Below the pieces are notes generated by a model. It worked only from the letters and a program-made list of their open reading frames with translations. It was not told where the DNA came from and did no database searches. From Magnaporthiopsis rhizophila (Eukaryota; Ascomycota; Sordariomycetes; Magnaporthales; Magnaporthaceae), in assembly GCA_003049465.1 (NCBI GenBank), contig PYSS01000049.1:186001-250000 (forward strand): DNA of 64,000 nucleotides, given 5' to 3'. The position numbers were made by a program, and so were the translations under genes. Position 1 is the stretch's first letter. Each line of letters starts with the position of its first letter. This document shows positions 20,989 to 33,781 of the stretch, one piece after another.

Positions 20989-23610
20989 ATGTCGACAGCA
21001 TCTCAGTCTCCCCTCCCAGCATCTGTGGCCTCAGACCTGCCACCACAGGCGTCGCAGGCTGCCACTCCAACGCCCACCAGCGGCACCACGCCCTCGGCCG
21101 ACGCTATCCCGCCTGGTGTCTGGCAATCGTACGTCGCGAGGGGACCCAACTTGGGCAACGGCGTGCCGGTCCGGATCACGAGGCCGCCCGACTTTGTGCC
21201 TCCTCCGCCCCGGCCTCTGCCTGCGTCGCCGCCGACGGAGCAGCCGGTATACCAACACCACCATCATACAATTCAGCCGCAGGCACCGTCGTCGCAGCCA
21301 CAGGCCCACCAATACCACCGGAAGAACAGCATGCCGTCGCTGCCTCCATCGCTGTCGCCGGCGCCGTCAACGCCCGGAAAGATGGGCATGCCAGGCCGGC
21401 CGCGCAACAAGCCGGCCATCATGGACCCTCCCGGCGCCAAGATCGAGGCAGTGCCAGGTCGCTTCCCGTCGCCCACCGTCGATCACGCCACCGTCAATCC
21501 CAAGTTTGACGACGACGTGGCCAGACTGACCTTTGCCATTCACCAGTCGCTTCCCGAGGCGGTGCGGCGTGCCGTGCGGGACAACTGGGAAAAATGCGTC
21601 GTCGGCAGCGACAATCACGTGGCGTTTCTTGTAAGCCGACCACTTATAAAAAGAAAAGGAAAAAAAGACAAAGTAAAAACTAACACGGCCGGGCTTGGGC
21701 TTCCAGCTCAACGCCACCATCCACAACGCAACTCCGTCAACGCTCAAGCGCGCCATCCGGGACTTTGGCGCTAGGCTCGTCAAATCCAACATGGTGGACC
21801 TCTTGGAGCATCTTTCCCAGACGGATATCGACACCGTCTCTGACATCATCCTGGCCAAGGCCTCCCACAAATTCCTTGACAAGGCGCTGGACAAACGCCT
21901 GCGCACCATCGAGGCTAAACCATTAATCAATGCCCTCTGCCGCGCCGAGCGCCTGGGATACGAGGCTGAAGATGCCGAGGACGAGGGGGATGCTGTCCAG
22001 TCTGGCGGTGCTGCTGCCCCAGTCCAGCCTCCTAACTTTATGCCAAGCCAGCCTGTCGGCCCACCGCAGACACCCAGCACACCCGCGCCTCGAAAAGACC
22101 CCATACAGTGGAACTGCGAGCTCTGCTACCGTCACTTCACCACGCTGTCTACATATGAATATGTGAGTGTCTTTGAGTTGGGTCCAGTCCCGTCAATGCT
22201 GCTGTCGCCGTCCGCTGACCGGACCCTTCATCCGGTTTCTAGCACACTTCCAAGGCTGTTTGCACGCGCGTCCCACCAAGCAGCACCGGCGGATTTAAGC
22301 ACTGCTGCCGGTACTGTGGCCAGGGCTTCACCACCGCAGTCGGCCTGCAATACGTGAGTGGTCGGCTTCGACCTCTGCCGCTGCTGGTCGCGGTGCACAT
22401 ATTCTAATTATAATCAAACGCCTAACAGCATTTTAACAACAAGGTATGCGGGGACTTTGGAGCTCCGCCCGTAGTCCACCACGGCGGCGCTACTGCCGGT
22501 TCCCCGCAGGCCTCATCGCCCTCAGGACCCTTGCCGGCCTCGACGCCCCAGGCCAAGTACGTGCCGATGGCCTCGACGCCGCCGTCGGGCACGCCAAACT
22601 TGCTGGGTCGCACGGTCAGCGGCGCAGACCCGTATGCGCACCTGACGGAGCATCAGCGTCTCTCCCTGAACGAGGAGCTCCGCCAGGCCGAGTTGCAGTT
22701 CGCCGAACGCTTCAGGGCAGCCGACGCGATTGTGGACCCGAACGAGCGCCGGATGAGGCTTGACGGCCTGCGCAACAGCTTCGGCACCAAGCAGTCTATC
22801 ATCCGCAAAAAATACGGCGTCAAGCTCCGAGAGCGCCGCACAAGGGCCGAGATCGATGCTGAGCGCCAGCGCATGGGCATCAGTTCCGACATGGACGGCA
22901 CCCCTCCGGCGCAGTCCCAAGGCTACAACTCTGGAATACCCGCAGCACCGCCCCACCCCCAACAAAACGGTACACCGGCGAACGGCAATAGGTTCTCCAG
23001 CGTCAACGTCCCCGTTAAACGGGAGATGCCTGACGACGGCGCCGGAGCCGCTGCGCCCAAGCGGCCCAGGACCGACGGCGAGGGCATTAACCTCACCTGG
23101 GTCTCACCCACTGTCTTGCGCACACAACCTCCATCGACGCAGCCGCCACCGGCACGGCCAGCCACTGCTCAGTCAGCTTCTGCTCAGCCAGTCCCTGCTC
23201 AGCAAAATCAGGCAAGCGGCCCTGTCGATATATCATCCAGTGCCGGCACCGCTTCGCGAGACCAGTCGACGGCGGCCAGCGCGCCTATCGGGAGAACTCC
23301 CAGCGTTGGCACTACCTCGCGGGGTGTGTCGGCGGCGGCCAGCGACTCGAGTGGCACCCCCGATCTAGAAGCGCAGATCGTGGCCGAGGCCGCGGCCGCT
23401 GCTGTGGCCAGCTCCAACTCCGCCCCTGCCGAACCCAGCCAGTCTATCCCCGAGACTACGATCAAGGTGGCCGGAGGGGAAGACGATGAGATGGAGGACG
23501 ACGACGAAGAAGACGACGACGAAGACGATGATGACGATAATGACGACATCCCTGCCGAGCTTCCGACAGCTGTCAGGCAGAGCCTCGCCTCCTCGAGCCG
23601 AACGGGCTAG
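20989..23610 (+). CDS. Protein with two C2HC zinc fingers
   Basis: Four exons: 20989-21630, 21707-22162, 22243-22353 and 22429-23610 (796 aa), all joined in phase 0. The first 175 residues or so are Pro/Ser-rich and disordered. Residues 175-300 form a conserved-looking helical domain. Two fingers follow with identical spacing C-x2-C-x12-H-x5-C: Cys351/Cys354/His367/Cys373 and Cys388/Cys391/His404/Cys410. Introns 2 and 3 both fall immediately before the finger His. A charged helix (about 440-510, with LTEHQRLSLNEELRQAEL) follows, then low-complexity Ser/Ala/Pro sequence and a long Asp/Glu run near the C-terminus. Likely nuclear, possibly a transcription or chromatin factor; I do not recognise a named orthologue. 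Confidence 0.85.
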
Positions 23611-26242
23611 TATCGCAATTGGCGTTGAGAGCGAATGGGATGGGATCCTTAACAAGCAGCTGCAAAGGCGCTTCCGGACTTTGGGAATTTTACTAGATGC
23701 TGCTCGTGAGAGATATTGAGAGCCGTCCGGGGAAAGTAAGAGCTGGGAAAGTTGCTTTTTTTTTTTCCTTGTCCAAGTGTTTCCAATTTTCTTTTTCTCT
23801 TTGGGAGTAAACCCACTTCCTTTAGAACGTGCTCAACCGAGCTACATCGTTCGAGGACAGATTGCATGGGAGGGCGGCACATGATTGTTTGGGTTCTAAT
23901 GTAGGAGTACTTACTCCATCGCACTTTTTGGGACATACTTCCACCATTTTCGAAGGCTCTTTTCTTCTCTATTCGGGACAGGTTTCTTTGTCATTTTACT
24001 GGCCGGGACGGGTTCTCTCCTTCTGCCTCTTGGAACTTGAGATGGGATCTTTCCTCCCCGGCGGAAATGCTTATCTTTCAATATTTATTTAACCCCTGGG
24101 AATACGAGAAGAAAATAAAATAAAATCGACAATGTAATTAATACATACCCTTCGGGCCACCGTATTTCATCCCTATTTATTGGTTGGGGCATTTCACTGG
24201 ATACTTTTTTAAAGCTAGGACCAGCTAGGTAGGTAGTTAGCTTCTCGTCTTTTCCAGAGGGTTATTTGCTCATAATTATCGGTCCCTTGGGGAAACACGG
24301 ACGTCCCGAGGAAGACATAGGACGCGTCTTTTTTTTCTTTCTTTTTTTTTTTTTTTTTCTTGCCATGTGCATTTGTCCGACATGATGACATGGGGCAAAC
24401 TCGGGTTACTCATCAGCTTGCATGTTGCCCTTTACCGGTTCGCTTCTCATTCGTCCGGACGTGAATGACCTCCAAGCGCCGTCTATGGCCGGCAACTCAT
24501 ACAAGATTGGTCTCGGTCAAGCCTAAGGCCATTGGTGCTCAACTCAACATTGAAAGCGTTCCGAGGTTGGTCCCAGAGAAGCCCGGGGTCATTCATTGGC
24601 GCACAACCCAACATTGAGGGCGTTCGGGTCAATTCTTCCGACCAGTCTTGGCGGAGGCGAAAAAAAAAGACAACGAAAAAAAACGGGAAACGGTGTTATG
24701 CTTCCACAAAAGAGTCATCCTCCCAAGCTCTGACAAGAGCCCTTGTGACCAGGAGGCCTGAAGTCTGGGTTTGCTCGCTCGTCTTATGGGTTCACGAACA
24801 CCAACACCAGACTAGCATGGGCAGATTTGCCTTTTGAAAACACATCATATGCACGGCACAACAAGAACACCGGGGTTCAGTACCCGGCTGAACACACTGT
24901 AAACTGGGCTTGCGTTGCGTGGGAAATCAAACGAGAGGGATAGATAGTGTTCCGGCGTAAAGAGCTGCGGCTGGCGCCCGGTGGTTGTGACGAGCAACTC
25001 TTGCTCATACCCAACCCCCCATGGAATCAAACGGGCAGTTGTAGCAAGGAGCCGAGCCCTGATTCCCGAATGGGGACACGGCGTCTGGTGAAGGGTGGCC
25101 AGATATGGCCCCTATCTCATTCCCTCATGGCCTGTTTGGTTGCGTATCCGTCCACCGGTGAAGGCGACGACGTGACTCCAGCCCAGGAGGGGGATGGCTC
25201 GGTGGTGGTGGGCTTTGGTGGTGTCGTTCACGTATATTATAGAGACGGTCGTCCCCGTCCCCTCCGAAGAGGTCATCCTCGCATTTCTCACCTTCATCCA
25301 TTCGTGCTCATATCATCCGCCCTGCTTTTTTTGAATACGGAATTGGGAATATCCCTCTCATCTTATCATCGTCACGGCGCAGCAATCAGCGCTGCACTCT
25401 CATGAAAAAGAAACCCTCTTAAAAAAAAAAAAATATTAAAAAAAAAGGGACAAACCTCACAAAGAGACCTCACAAAAAAGAAAGTCGCTTGATCTTGGCC
25501 GACCGCAGCGTGCCCAAGAAAAAGTACCGTCACACCTCGCCTCTCGCGGCTGCCAATAAGGCTTCCGGCTCGGCTATCACCAAAGAGCACCGCCCGCCAC
25601 GTCGCCTCACCCGTCAACCGAGGCACGACAAACCTTGAGCGCCCGCGCAATATTGCTCTCTTTGCTGAGCCCCTCACCCCGCGATCCTCCCCTTTTTTTC
25701 AGGCCTCGATCGAACCTCACACAAACAAACCTAGGTAGGCACCCCGCGTAAGTTCTGAGGTCATGGCACTTTCCAGTCCACACCACACACATCCTCTTCG
25801 GCCCCCAGCTCTCAACATGGCGCCAAAAAGCTAACAAAACAAAGAAGAAGAATAAAGGAACGCGCGCCAGTCGAGCGGACAAAGGACGGACAAGCCCGTT
25901 GTTCACGTATCACGGCACAATAGGCTCCATTGTCGCATCCCTGGCGCCCAAAGTGCCACCTGCCGGGGGAGGACAAAGAAAGCGCCAAGAAAGTCGGGGG
26001 CCCTCAACAGTTACTTATATCGTACCTAGGCACCTGGTGTGCTCATTGCAGAAGCCCCACCGGGGCGGCGGTCCAGCAAGAGTGTTTTTTTTTTTTCTCG
26101 TTCAGCCAGCAAAAAAAGCGACACCCCGGGCAGGGCAGGCTAGGGGAGCTTGGGATAGGAAAGAGAAGGAGAAGGACGCAACAACAAAAAGCGACGTCTC
26201 TCTTTTTTTGTCTTTTGTGCTTTCGTTTGTCATTTCCCCCCT

Positions 26243-26288
<46 letters not shown>

Positions 26289-26412
26289 NNNNNNNTTTTT
26301 TTTTTTTTTTTTTTTTTTTTCTGCTTTTTCTTTTTATCGCGAGAGTAGGGCTGGCTACCTACCGCCAGCTCCGTCACCAACCCGAGGAACGACAACACCA
26401 AACAAAACAAAC
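23611..26412. other. Gene-poor region with homopolymer tracts
   Basis: No gene recognised in 2.8 kb. T-rich tracts occur at about 23757-23766 and 24330-24360, A-rich tracts at about 24660-24685 and 25418-25447. A long poly-T with 7 Ns at 26289-26295 spans 26244-26320, just before the next ATG. Near-identical phrases recur at about 24508-24545 and 24565-24620 (ctcaacattgaaagcgtt versus cccaacattgagggcgtt), suggesting a local duplication. Confidence 0.5.
26244..26320 (+). repeat. Poly-T tract with assembly gap
   Basis: About 70 T residues interrupted by one G and seven Ns (26289-26295). It ends 93 bp before the next start codon. Tract length is uncertain because of the gap. Confidence 0.9.
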
Positions 26413-27279
26413 ATGTGCGTGGCCGAGATAGTAGAGTGCTTCTGCCGCTACACAGGCCGCACGACACGCATGGTCCCCGGCCGCTCGCTCCTCTGCCGCG
26501 ACGCCCAGCGCCGCGGCGCCGGCGTACCGGGCGCCTGCCGCCGGGGCCTGCTGCGGATCCGCCCCGCCCGGCTGGAGTGCGCGGACGCTTACTGCCCGTG
26601 CGCGCGGTGCAGGTCGCGGCTGCAGGAGCGGGTCGCCCGCGCTGCCGCCAGGCGCCGCGACGTCATCCTCGCCCTCGCCGAGTCCATGGCCACCGACCTG
26701 CTGCTCGTCGCGGCGACGAACCCTGCTGCCTCTGCTGCGTCTGCTACTACTTCTGCTGCTGCTGCTGCCGTTGTAACTGCTGCTGCTGTTGCCGCTGTTG
26801 CTGCGGTTGGAAGTGGTGACATCTATGGCGTCGGCGTCGGCGGCGATGTCGGCGGTGGCGGTGGTGGGGACAGGGATAGGGACATGGACGACGTCGCATA
26901 TCACAATCTCTCCTCCAATAGTAGCGTCGTGGACACCATCAGCGTCGGTGGCGTCAGCCTGGCCACCGAATCCTCCCGTCTGAGCTCCACGTCTGCTACC
27001 ACCACCACCACTACTACCACTACTACTACAGCAACTATTACGAGCATCGACACTGGCGGCGGCAGCAGCAGCAGCAGCCTCAGAAGCACTGTGTGTACCA
27101 GCCCCGTGAGCAGCGTGGCCTCTGTGGTGGTAGTGGGCGTGGACCAGGGGGTGCCGAAGGGACAGGGTGGAGGAGATAATGGGCGCAGCGGCCAGCACAG
27201 AGGTCGGATGCTCGAGTCCGGAGACTCGGGTGCAAAGAGACCAAAGATCCTTCTACGGCGATGGGGCTGTCTTTGGTAG
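26413..27279 (+). CDS. Orphan protein with Cys-rich N-terminus
   Basis: Single-exon frame of 288 aa from an ATG in an AAACATG context. Residues 1-60 contain eight cysteines (including CFC and CPCARC) among many Arg, which could bind metal or form disulfides; there is no signal peptide. The middle is Ala-rich (encoded by GCT/GCC triplet runs), then Gly/Asp-rich, then a Thr run (ACC/ACT triplets about 26998-27030), Ser-rich and Val-rich stretches. Small proteins starting MC followed by a Cys-rich block are seen in many Sordariomycetes, without known function. Most of the length is triplet-repeat low complexity, so the gene model deserves caution. Confidence 0.5.
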   Translation: MCVAEIVECFCRYTGRTTRMVPGRSLLCRDAQRRGAGVPGACRRGLLRIRPARLECADAYCPCARCRSRLQERVARAAARRRDVILALAESMATDLLLVAATNPAASAASATTSAAAAAVVTAAAVAAVAAVGSGDIYGVGVGGDVGGGGGGDRDRDMDDVAYHNLSSNSSVVDTISVGGVSLATESSRLSSTSATTTTTTTTTTTATITSIDTGGGSSSSSLRSTVCTSPVSSVASVVVVGVDQGVPKGQGGGDNGRSGQHRGRMLESGDSGAKRPKILLRRWGCLW

Positions 27280-28602
27280 TCCCCGCACATGCTATGCGCA
27301 GGCAGCGTGGCTTCACTTTCTCCTTTGCTTTTCTCCTCTCTTTTCCTGCTCATCGTTTGGTTCGGATCCCCTGCCTCGCTGTTTAGATACGTCTTGTTTC
27401 CTGCCTTCGACCCACGGACTCGGTTATCCGGACACCTATGCGAACATCCTAGTAGAAATATCAATAAAAGATAAGAAGAAAGAAAAGTCGGGGAGGAGAT
27501 TGCCCGATCCAGATGATCCTGCGTGAGCAAAGGGATCGACCACCAACCATGCCAGCACCAATCCACCTCGCGGTGCATGCCTATCTAGTTATCGCGCATT
27601 CGGAGCTTCGACTACTCCGCTTGGAAACAGGAGGATCCAGCTGGGATCGGCAACACTTACCAGAATCATCCTGCTGGTCACCGGCTGTTCGGAGGCGGTG
27701 AATAGCTCTCGGAACCGGCAAGCCGGCAGATGAAGGCGCCAAGAATATTGTCTAATTTTGGCGTGGAATTAGGCCGAGAAGGGGCGATCTTTGCGAGAGG
27801 AAGCAGTCGATGACCGGCTCGCTTGGCCTGGGCGAGAACGGGGAGTGAGTGGTTGTTGATACTGTCAACCGAGTCCATGTATGCACTCGGTTCAGCGTGG
27901 CATTGCAGATGCAATGATGTCGATCCGTTGGTTCGACGGATCGAGACCCGGAAAGCTCCTGCTTAGAGGGTGCGTATGTGTGTTTGAGCCGATTCCTGTT
28001 TGTCTCGCACTGGTCCAATCAGGGAGCTTGCCCGATCTCCGGCCAGGGGTAGCGAGGGAATTAATGGCTGGGGCGTGTGATAGCAGGCAGCTCTCCATCC
28101 GTGGCCCGGACTGGCGGCCGTCGTTCGCCCTTCACAGTGCAGGCACGAATCTGGGAGAATCGACATGCAGGCAGGCCCACGGCTAGCCCCGTTACGCGTA
28201 TCTCGGCAGCGTGGCAGCGTCTGGTGCCCGACCCAGGTGCCAGGGCGTCGGCTGCGGCTCCGGTGAGCGCACGCTAGCGACGCAGGACTGGATGAATAAG
28301 GGACAGGACGCTTACATATCAGCCGGGCTGAGAGTTGCCCCATCAGACTAGCGGTCGGGGCTCTCTGATGGGCCAGCAGGCCCGAGGGTCGTGACGACTG
28401 ATGTGGGAGATGTACGGCAAGAGGCCTCCATCTTGGCCCCCTTGCCTGCCGAAGAGACGGCCGAAGGATGCAGATTGTGACGTGTAGGCCAAGGAATAGG
28501 ATCGGTGGCCAACAGAGACAGGTGGTTGGTTGGCGGAGATGCCTAGGCACGGTTGAGGAGGATGGGTGTGAAGGATGCGTCTCATTCTCCGCGGGCTGCA
28601 GA

Positions 28603-28633
<31 letters not shown>

Positions 28634-29171
28634 ATAAAAAAATAAAAGAAAAAGCAAGGCTTAGCGAAGGCGATCCTCGGGCGAGATGTGAACAGTGACG
28701 ATCGGACAATGGGAAAGCAGACGCCCCCAACCGGTGTGATACATCCTATGACCGTGCAGCAGCCCAGGCAAGCCCAGTGGAAAAGGGCGCGGGCCACATG
28801 ACTGTCTCAGCCAGCCTTGGAGGCATGTTGGTGCGTTGGCTCGTGCTTGATCACATCACACATCCCGTTAGCAAACGTGTAATAATGACGGCAGGGGGCG
28901 GAGGGGCGGATGGGAGGCAGATGGCTGCCATCCGAAAGGCTGCGCACGAACGTGGCGATGCAAAAAAAGCAAGGGATGATCAAAGATGGTAACGGAATCG
29001 CGAGATCCGACCGCGAAGAAGCAAAGACAAGGGGAAAAAATGAGGAGATTGGCGCGGTCAGGGATCGGCACATCTCCGGATGGGAAAATGAGAGCCACAC
29101 CACGCAGGCGACAAGAACAGGAACAGGGGAAGGAAGGAAGCGGAAAAGTGGCGGGGCGATAAAAAGCAAAT
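27280..29171. other. Gene-poor region, first part
   Basis: No gene recognised. An AT-rich (AAATAAAA)-type tract lies at about 28601-28652. Open stretches on both strands are short or low complexity. It may contain the 3' UTR of the preceding ORF. Confidence 0.45.
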
Positions 29172-29200
29172 AAAGGAAAAAAGCAAAAAGAAAAAAAAAG

Positions 29201-29294
<94 letters not shown>
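29172..29294 (+). repeat. Long poly-A tract
   Basis: About 120 bases of nearly pure A, broken by a few G and a C at 29252, with no assembly gap. Confidence 0.9.
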
Positions 29295-29295
<1 letters not shown>

Positions 29296-32200
29296 AACGC
29301 AAAGAGAGTGAAAGAGAAAGTGGCAGAAGTAGTGTGGGTGGGTAGACGAAATGGTACCCATGTTTGTGCTAGACCCGGCCCGATCAAGGCAAGGGATCGA
29401 AAAGCAAAGCAAACCAAGCTGGAGTCGAGAGGAGCGAGCGGCCTTGGCCGGCTATCTACCTGGCAAAAAAGACGCCGGTTCTCCGTCTTGGGGATTATCA
29501 TATCGTATGTCCTCAGTTATGTAGCGTGAGTGGTAGATAGTCACATAGTTCAGGAGTACGGCATTAGCATTAGCATGGGCATGGGCATGAGCACGGGCAT
29601 AAGCTTGTGCTGCACAAATGGAGTCCGCCCGGGTGGGCTGCCGGGCAGGGGCGTCTTGTCGCACGGCCAAGAAGGGCGGCGGTCTGCGGATGCGCGTTCC
29701 GCTGCGGTCCTTCCATGTCGCGAGGAGGGAGTTTGTTGCGTCAGGTGGATCCGGATCCTTGCCCCGATGTGCAGGACACATATATGGCACCACCACCCGA
29801 GCGGTCACTTGCATGCCACGCGCGCAACAGCGGCGGCGGCGGCGGCGGGGACTGGATGGAAGCGATGGAAAAGGTAGGCATCGGCCCATGACGACAGCGA
29901 GCCTGCCTGTCTAGGTAACTGCCCGGTGTGTATCCATGTGCACCTCTATATGTGCTGTTTATGTCGGTCGGCCTGTCGGTCATGCCAGCTGGCCCTGCGT
30001 GCTGCCGCCTGCTGGTGTTCGCTACGACATGGGATCCTGGTCGGCTTGCTGCGTTACGACCGCACCCGCCGCGCCTATAAGTCGACCAAAAGCGGAAACT
30101 TGGGGGGTCCTTTGAATAACGGGGTTGAGTTTGGTTGCGAGGATAACCCACACACAAGAAAAAGCAGGGGCTTGCGGGGATCTGAGACGGAAGTTCCGCG
30201 GCCTGGCGGCTGGCTGGCTTTTGGCGGCTGGCAAAAGTGACAGAGCAACAAGGCCAGGGAAGGCGACCTGGAGAGGAGCTTTGGTGGGTCCGCCCTGCTT
30301 GAAGGGTCGCACAGGCTCCAGTCCTCCTTCCTGCAAGCGACCAAGGATGTTGGAAGACCGGGACAGCAGGCACTTGTTCCGCGGCCTGCCCTTTTCCACA
30401 TTTTGTTGGCAGCAAAGTGGGAAGTGAGGCTGACTTATCGCTCGTCAAATAATGGTGGCATCAAACCGTGGCTCCTCCCTTCCCGATCTGGTCTACGGCG
30501 GACGCACACCGGTCAGCAGGAGTCGGACATCCACGCCCGCCAATGCCAGGCGCGCCAACGGGTCACACGCACAAACACATGATCCAAGCAGCGGGCAGAG
30601 AGGCAGAAGAAATGAAAAGCAACACAAGGCTACCTCTGTGCCGAGGGGGAAAAGAGTCACAGAAAAAAGAAAACGAAAAAAATAATAATAAAAATAATAA
30701 AAATAATATAAAAAATAAAAAAAAGCAAAGAAAGTAAGCAACATCATCATCATCGCCCAAGTAGTCGACACGCAGCTTCCCCTAATACCGACCTCCTTCC
30801 TCATGCCGCAGGACTTGCAGAGCCTGAGACCGCCCCAACGCATACACCTCACTTTTGTTTTTGTTTCCCTCGTCTTTTTTTTTTTTTTTTTTTTTTTTTT
30901 TCTTGTTTCTTGCAGCCATCTGTTCTCTACACGGTGTCGCGGGCGTTGTGGGAGACCCGGCAACGAGTCAATCGACGGCGATGCTTGCTCACCGAGCGAG
31001 GCAGGTAGCCGTCTGTCTGCATTAGCCTTGGGCCTTGGACCAACAAGCAGCGGGCAAGGCGGCAACCCCAGCGCTGCAGCTTGGAGCAAAAGCAACCGCC
31101 AAGCAAGCAAACGTCGAGTCAACATGGTATAGATGGCGGCTAAAACAGGCCGGTCCACGACGGCAGGGCGGCGTTTGCCGAGCGGCCACGGCGCACCCGA
31201 GCTGCTGCCCGTCTACGTAGACGGGCGCAAGGGATGGAACGCGACGAGGCATGGTGAGTTGTTCACCACTTTTACTCCGGCCTAGGCTGGATTGCGTCTA
31301 GGAACCCCCGAGGTCAGAACCTCGTCCGTGACGATTTCTATGCATTCCTTCACGTATCTATTCACGGGTGCATGCATTTCACGCAAAAGCAAAATCCTGG
31401 CCAGGCTGGCCGGCTGACTGGCGGCTGAGAGCCCTGGCCCTTTGACGTGCGTCGCTGGACAGGGTCTGCTTGTCGGGGCCACGTTCGACCAAACTCCATG
31501 GAGAGGAAGGAAATGCAAAACATGAAAGACGACAAAAGAAAAAGAAACAAAAACGACAAAGAAAAGAAAGAAAAGGCGCATGCGTCAATAGGTAGAATGG
31601 CCTTTGTTCTCGGGTAACACCCTCGATGTTGATTGTCTGCTGCAGTCAGACCCCGCGGATGCCACAGGGATATCCTGGCTGGCTGGAGGCGTGGCCGCCC
31701 GGGCAATTTTTATTTTACTCATCATTTTATTTCTTTCGTGTGCTGTGCCTTCTTTTTATTTCCTGGCCCTCTTTACCTTTTTGGGGTTGTGGCTTTTGTC
31801 GCCTACGCTTGGATGACGATTCGGGTTCTATGTCCGGAAGGCCGTCAAATTTGGGCGTCTCGAGACCAACGAAACCGAACACACCAACCACCATTAACCT
31901 TGGCCCTTCCTCGCTTGCCTGCCCACCACCTGGCACAGTACCTAAGGTATCTTTGATCTCTCTCGATCCTGGTCCTTTCCCACCGCCGCCCCCATCCCCA
32001 TCGTTTGGGGACTATCATTTCGCCTCCCGAGCTTGGGGTTTCTCCACCCTGTCCTGCCCTTCCCTGGCCTCTTTCCGACCCATGCGGATAGTGCACATCT
32101 CCTATTATGTCTATTATGTAAAGCGGTGGGCGAGCGTGAGTATGTACACGCCCCTTATTTCTGTTCTGTCCTTATTTTTTTTTTTTTCCCTGGTCGAGGT

Positions 32201-33664
32201 CCTCGGGGCCTTGTGTTTCCTCGGCCAACTCCCGCGGCCAGCTCGGCCATTCCCACACACCCCTCGCGCGCTTGGGTCCTACCCAACCATCCATCCCCAT
32301 CCCCGTCCCCATCCCCGTCCCCATGCCCTCCAGCATCCCCCTGTCAAGTTGTGCGCTGTCCTGTGCTACTGACACGCCCTGCGGAGCCTCCTCTCCCCAG
32401 TAGCTCTGGGGGCGGCCGGGACCGAAGGAAAAAAGAACAGGACAAGGCGGCCGAAAAGGTAGGGGAAAGCAGGGGAAAAAAAGAAAAAAGGAAAAAAAGA
32501 AAAAAGTCACTCCTAGTACATGCTGACGCTCGATGCCCCAACTCTCAACCATTAACCGAAAAAGTCTCACCTCCTTTCCAACCCCAGCTCGGCTGGCAGC
32601 GTGCATTCATTCCATGTCCAGAAAAAGCCACCGGCTTGGTGACTTGTCCAACACACCCCCCTGGCACCTTGGGATTTACGCCTTACGACGCCGCCGCCCC
32701 TTGGGTTCATATTCGGCTGGAAGCAGCCCAAGCACCCAAGAAGGAGGGCCTGCCCTCTCCCGGGGAAAGATGAATTCATTGACGGCCCGCTCCCTTCCTA
32801 TAATTAGCACTTCCGCGTCGGCCACAGCTTCAGCTCCAACCCGAGCTCCAGCAGCATTGACATCACCAACTTCGCCCTCCTGCTCCAGCACCTACATTAT
32901 CACCTGCGCCGCCAACACCAGCATCCCCAGTCACAGCGTAAGCCGACCATGGCACCGACACCGACGCTATTCTATCGCTGTTCCCGCCCCCTCATTGCTG
33001 ACGAGCAATAACACCTGTCACTCGCGCGGGTGGCCTTGGCTCGTCACCATCATTTGATACTTGCTTTTGCTTGAACACCCTCGTGGTCGAGATTCTGGTT
33101 ATACACAAGAGGCAGCGGACGCATTCTGCGTCTGATTATTTATTTATTTATTGAGGCCACTCCCCTCTCTCTCGGAGCGCGTGTACCATCTGCAGCACGC
33201 CCAACCGTCATCATCCCACACACGCTCGTTCCTACCTGGGTAATACATGCAGACTCCCGCCCGGCAGGGCCAAGGACGAGGCAGATAGAACGAGGCAACC
33301 AAATCTTTCTGTAGCCAATTCCCACACAGGACGGACACTGGTGGAGAAACCAAAGAAGAAAGTCGGGCAACCTAGGGACAAGAAAAAAAAAACCATACAT
33401 ACAGTCCGGCCGGTTCTGACAACTCCTCACAAGCCGCCGCGAGCATATCCACACACACACGCAACCCACTACAGGCACACACACACGCACACACACACAC
33501 ACATATACATACCACGTACCACACCCTTACCCACACACCTACACGCAAGCATACGCACCCACGCACACACAAACTCACATACACACTCACGCATCCGGAA
33601 ACCAAAGCGCATCACCGACGTCTATCTTTGGCTCGGTCGACGGCTCGGTCCCTTCCAATTTTTG

Positions 33665-33665
<1 letters not shown>
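29295..33665. other. Gene-poor region, second part
   Basis: No gene recognised in 4.4 kb. It contains a GCATTA/GCATGG hexamer repeat at about 29561-29600, an AAT-rich microsatellite at about 30675-30735, a T run near 30878-30901, a CCCCATC/CCCCGTC repeat near 32290-32325, and an AC-rich microsatellite at about 33455-33510. A 248-codon open stretch at 31626-32372 is low complexity with no domain and was not called. This is probably regulatory or simply degenerate DNA upstream of the acyltransferase. Confidence 0.45.
33455..33600. repeat. AC-rich microsatellite
   Basis: Runs of CACACACA dominate, purest at 33475-33503, then decay into ACAC-rich sequence to about 33595. Confidence 0.85.
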
Positions 33666-33708
<43 letters not shown>

Positions 33709-33733
33709 TTTTTTTTTTTTTTTTTTTTTNNNN

Positions 33734-33781
<48 letters not shown>
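33666..33781 (+). repeat. Poly-T tract with assembly gap
   Basis: Over 100 T residues with one G and four Ns at 33730-33733. It lies about 440 bp upstream of the acyltransferase ATG. Confidence 0.9.

Noticed and set aside
27930..27960. Possible tRNA B-box (ggttcgacggatcgag)
   Set aside because: No matching A-box, cloverleaf or CCA-proximal stem; the consensus GGTTCGANNCC is not met.
31626..32372. 248-codon open stretch on the plus strand
   Set aside because: CT-rich low-complexity sequence, no domain, no start context or splice pattern; overlapping open frames suggest chance.
33455..33600. CRISPR-like regular repeats
   Set aside because: Simple AC microsatellite without spacers; CRISPR arrays are not expected in a fungal nuclear genome.
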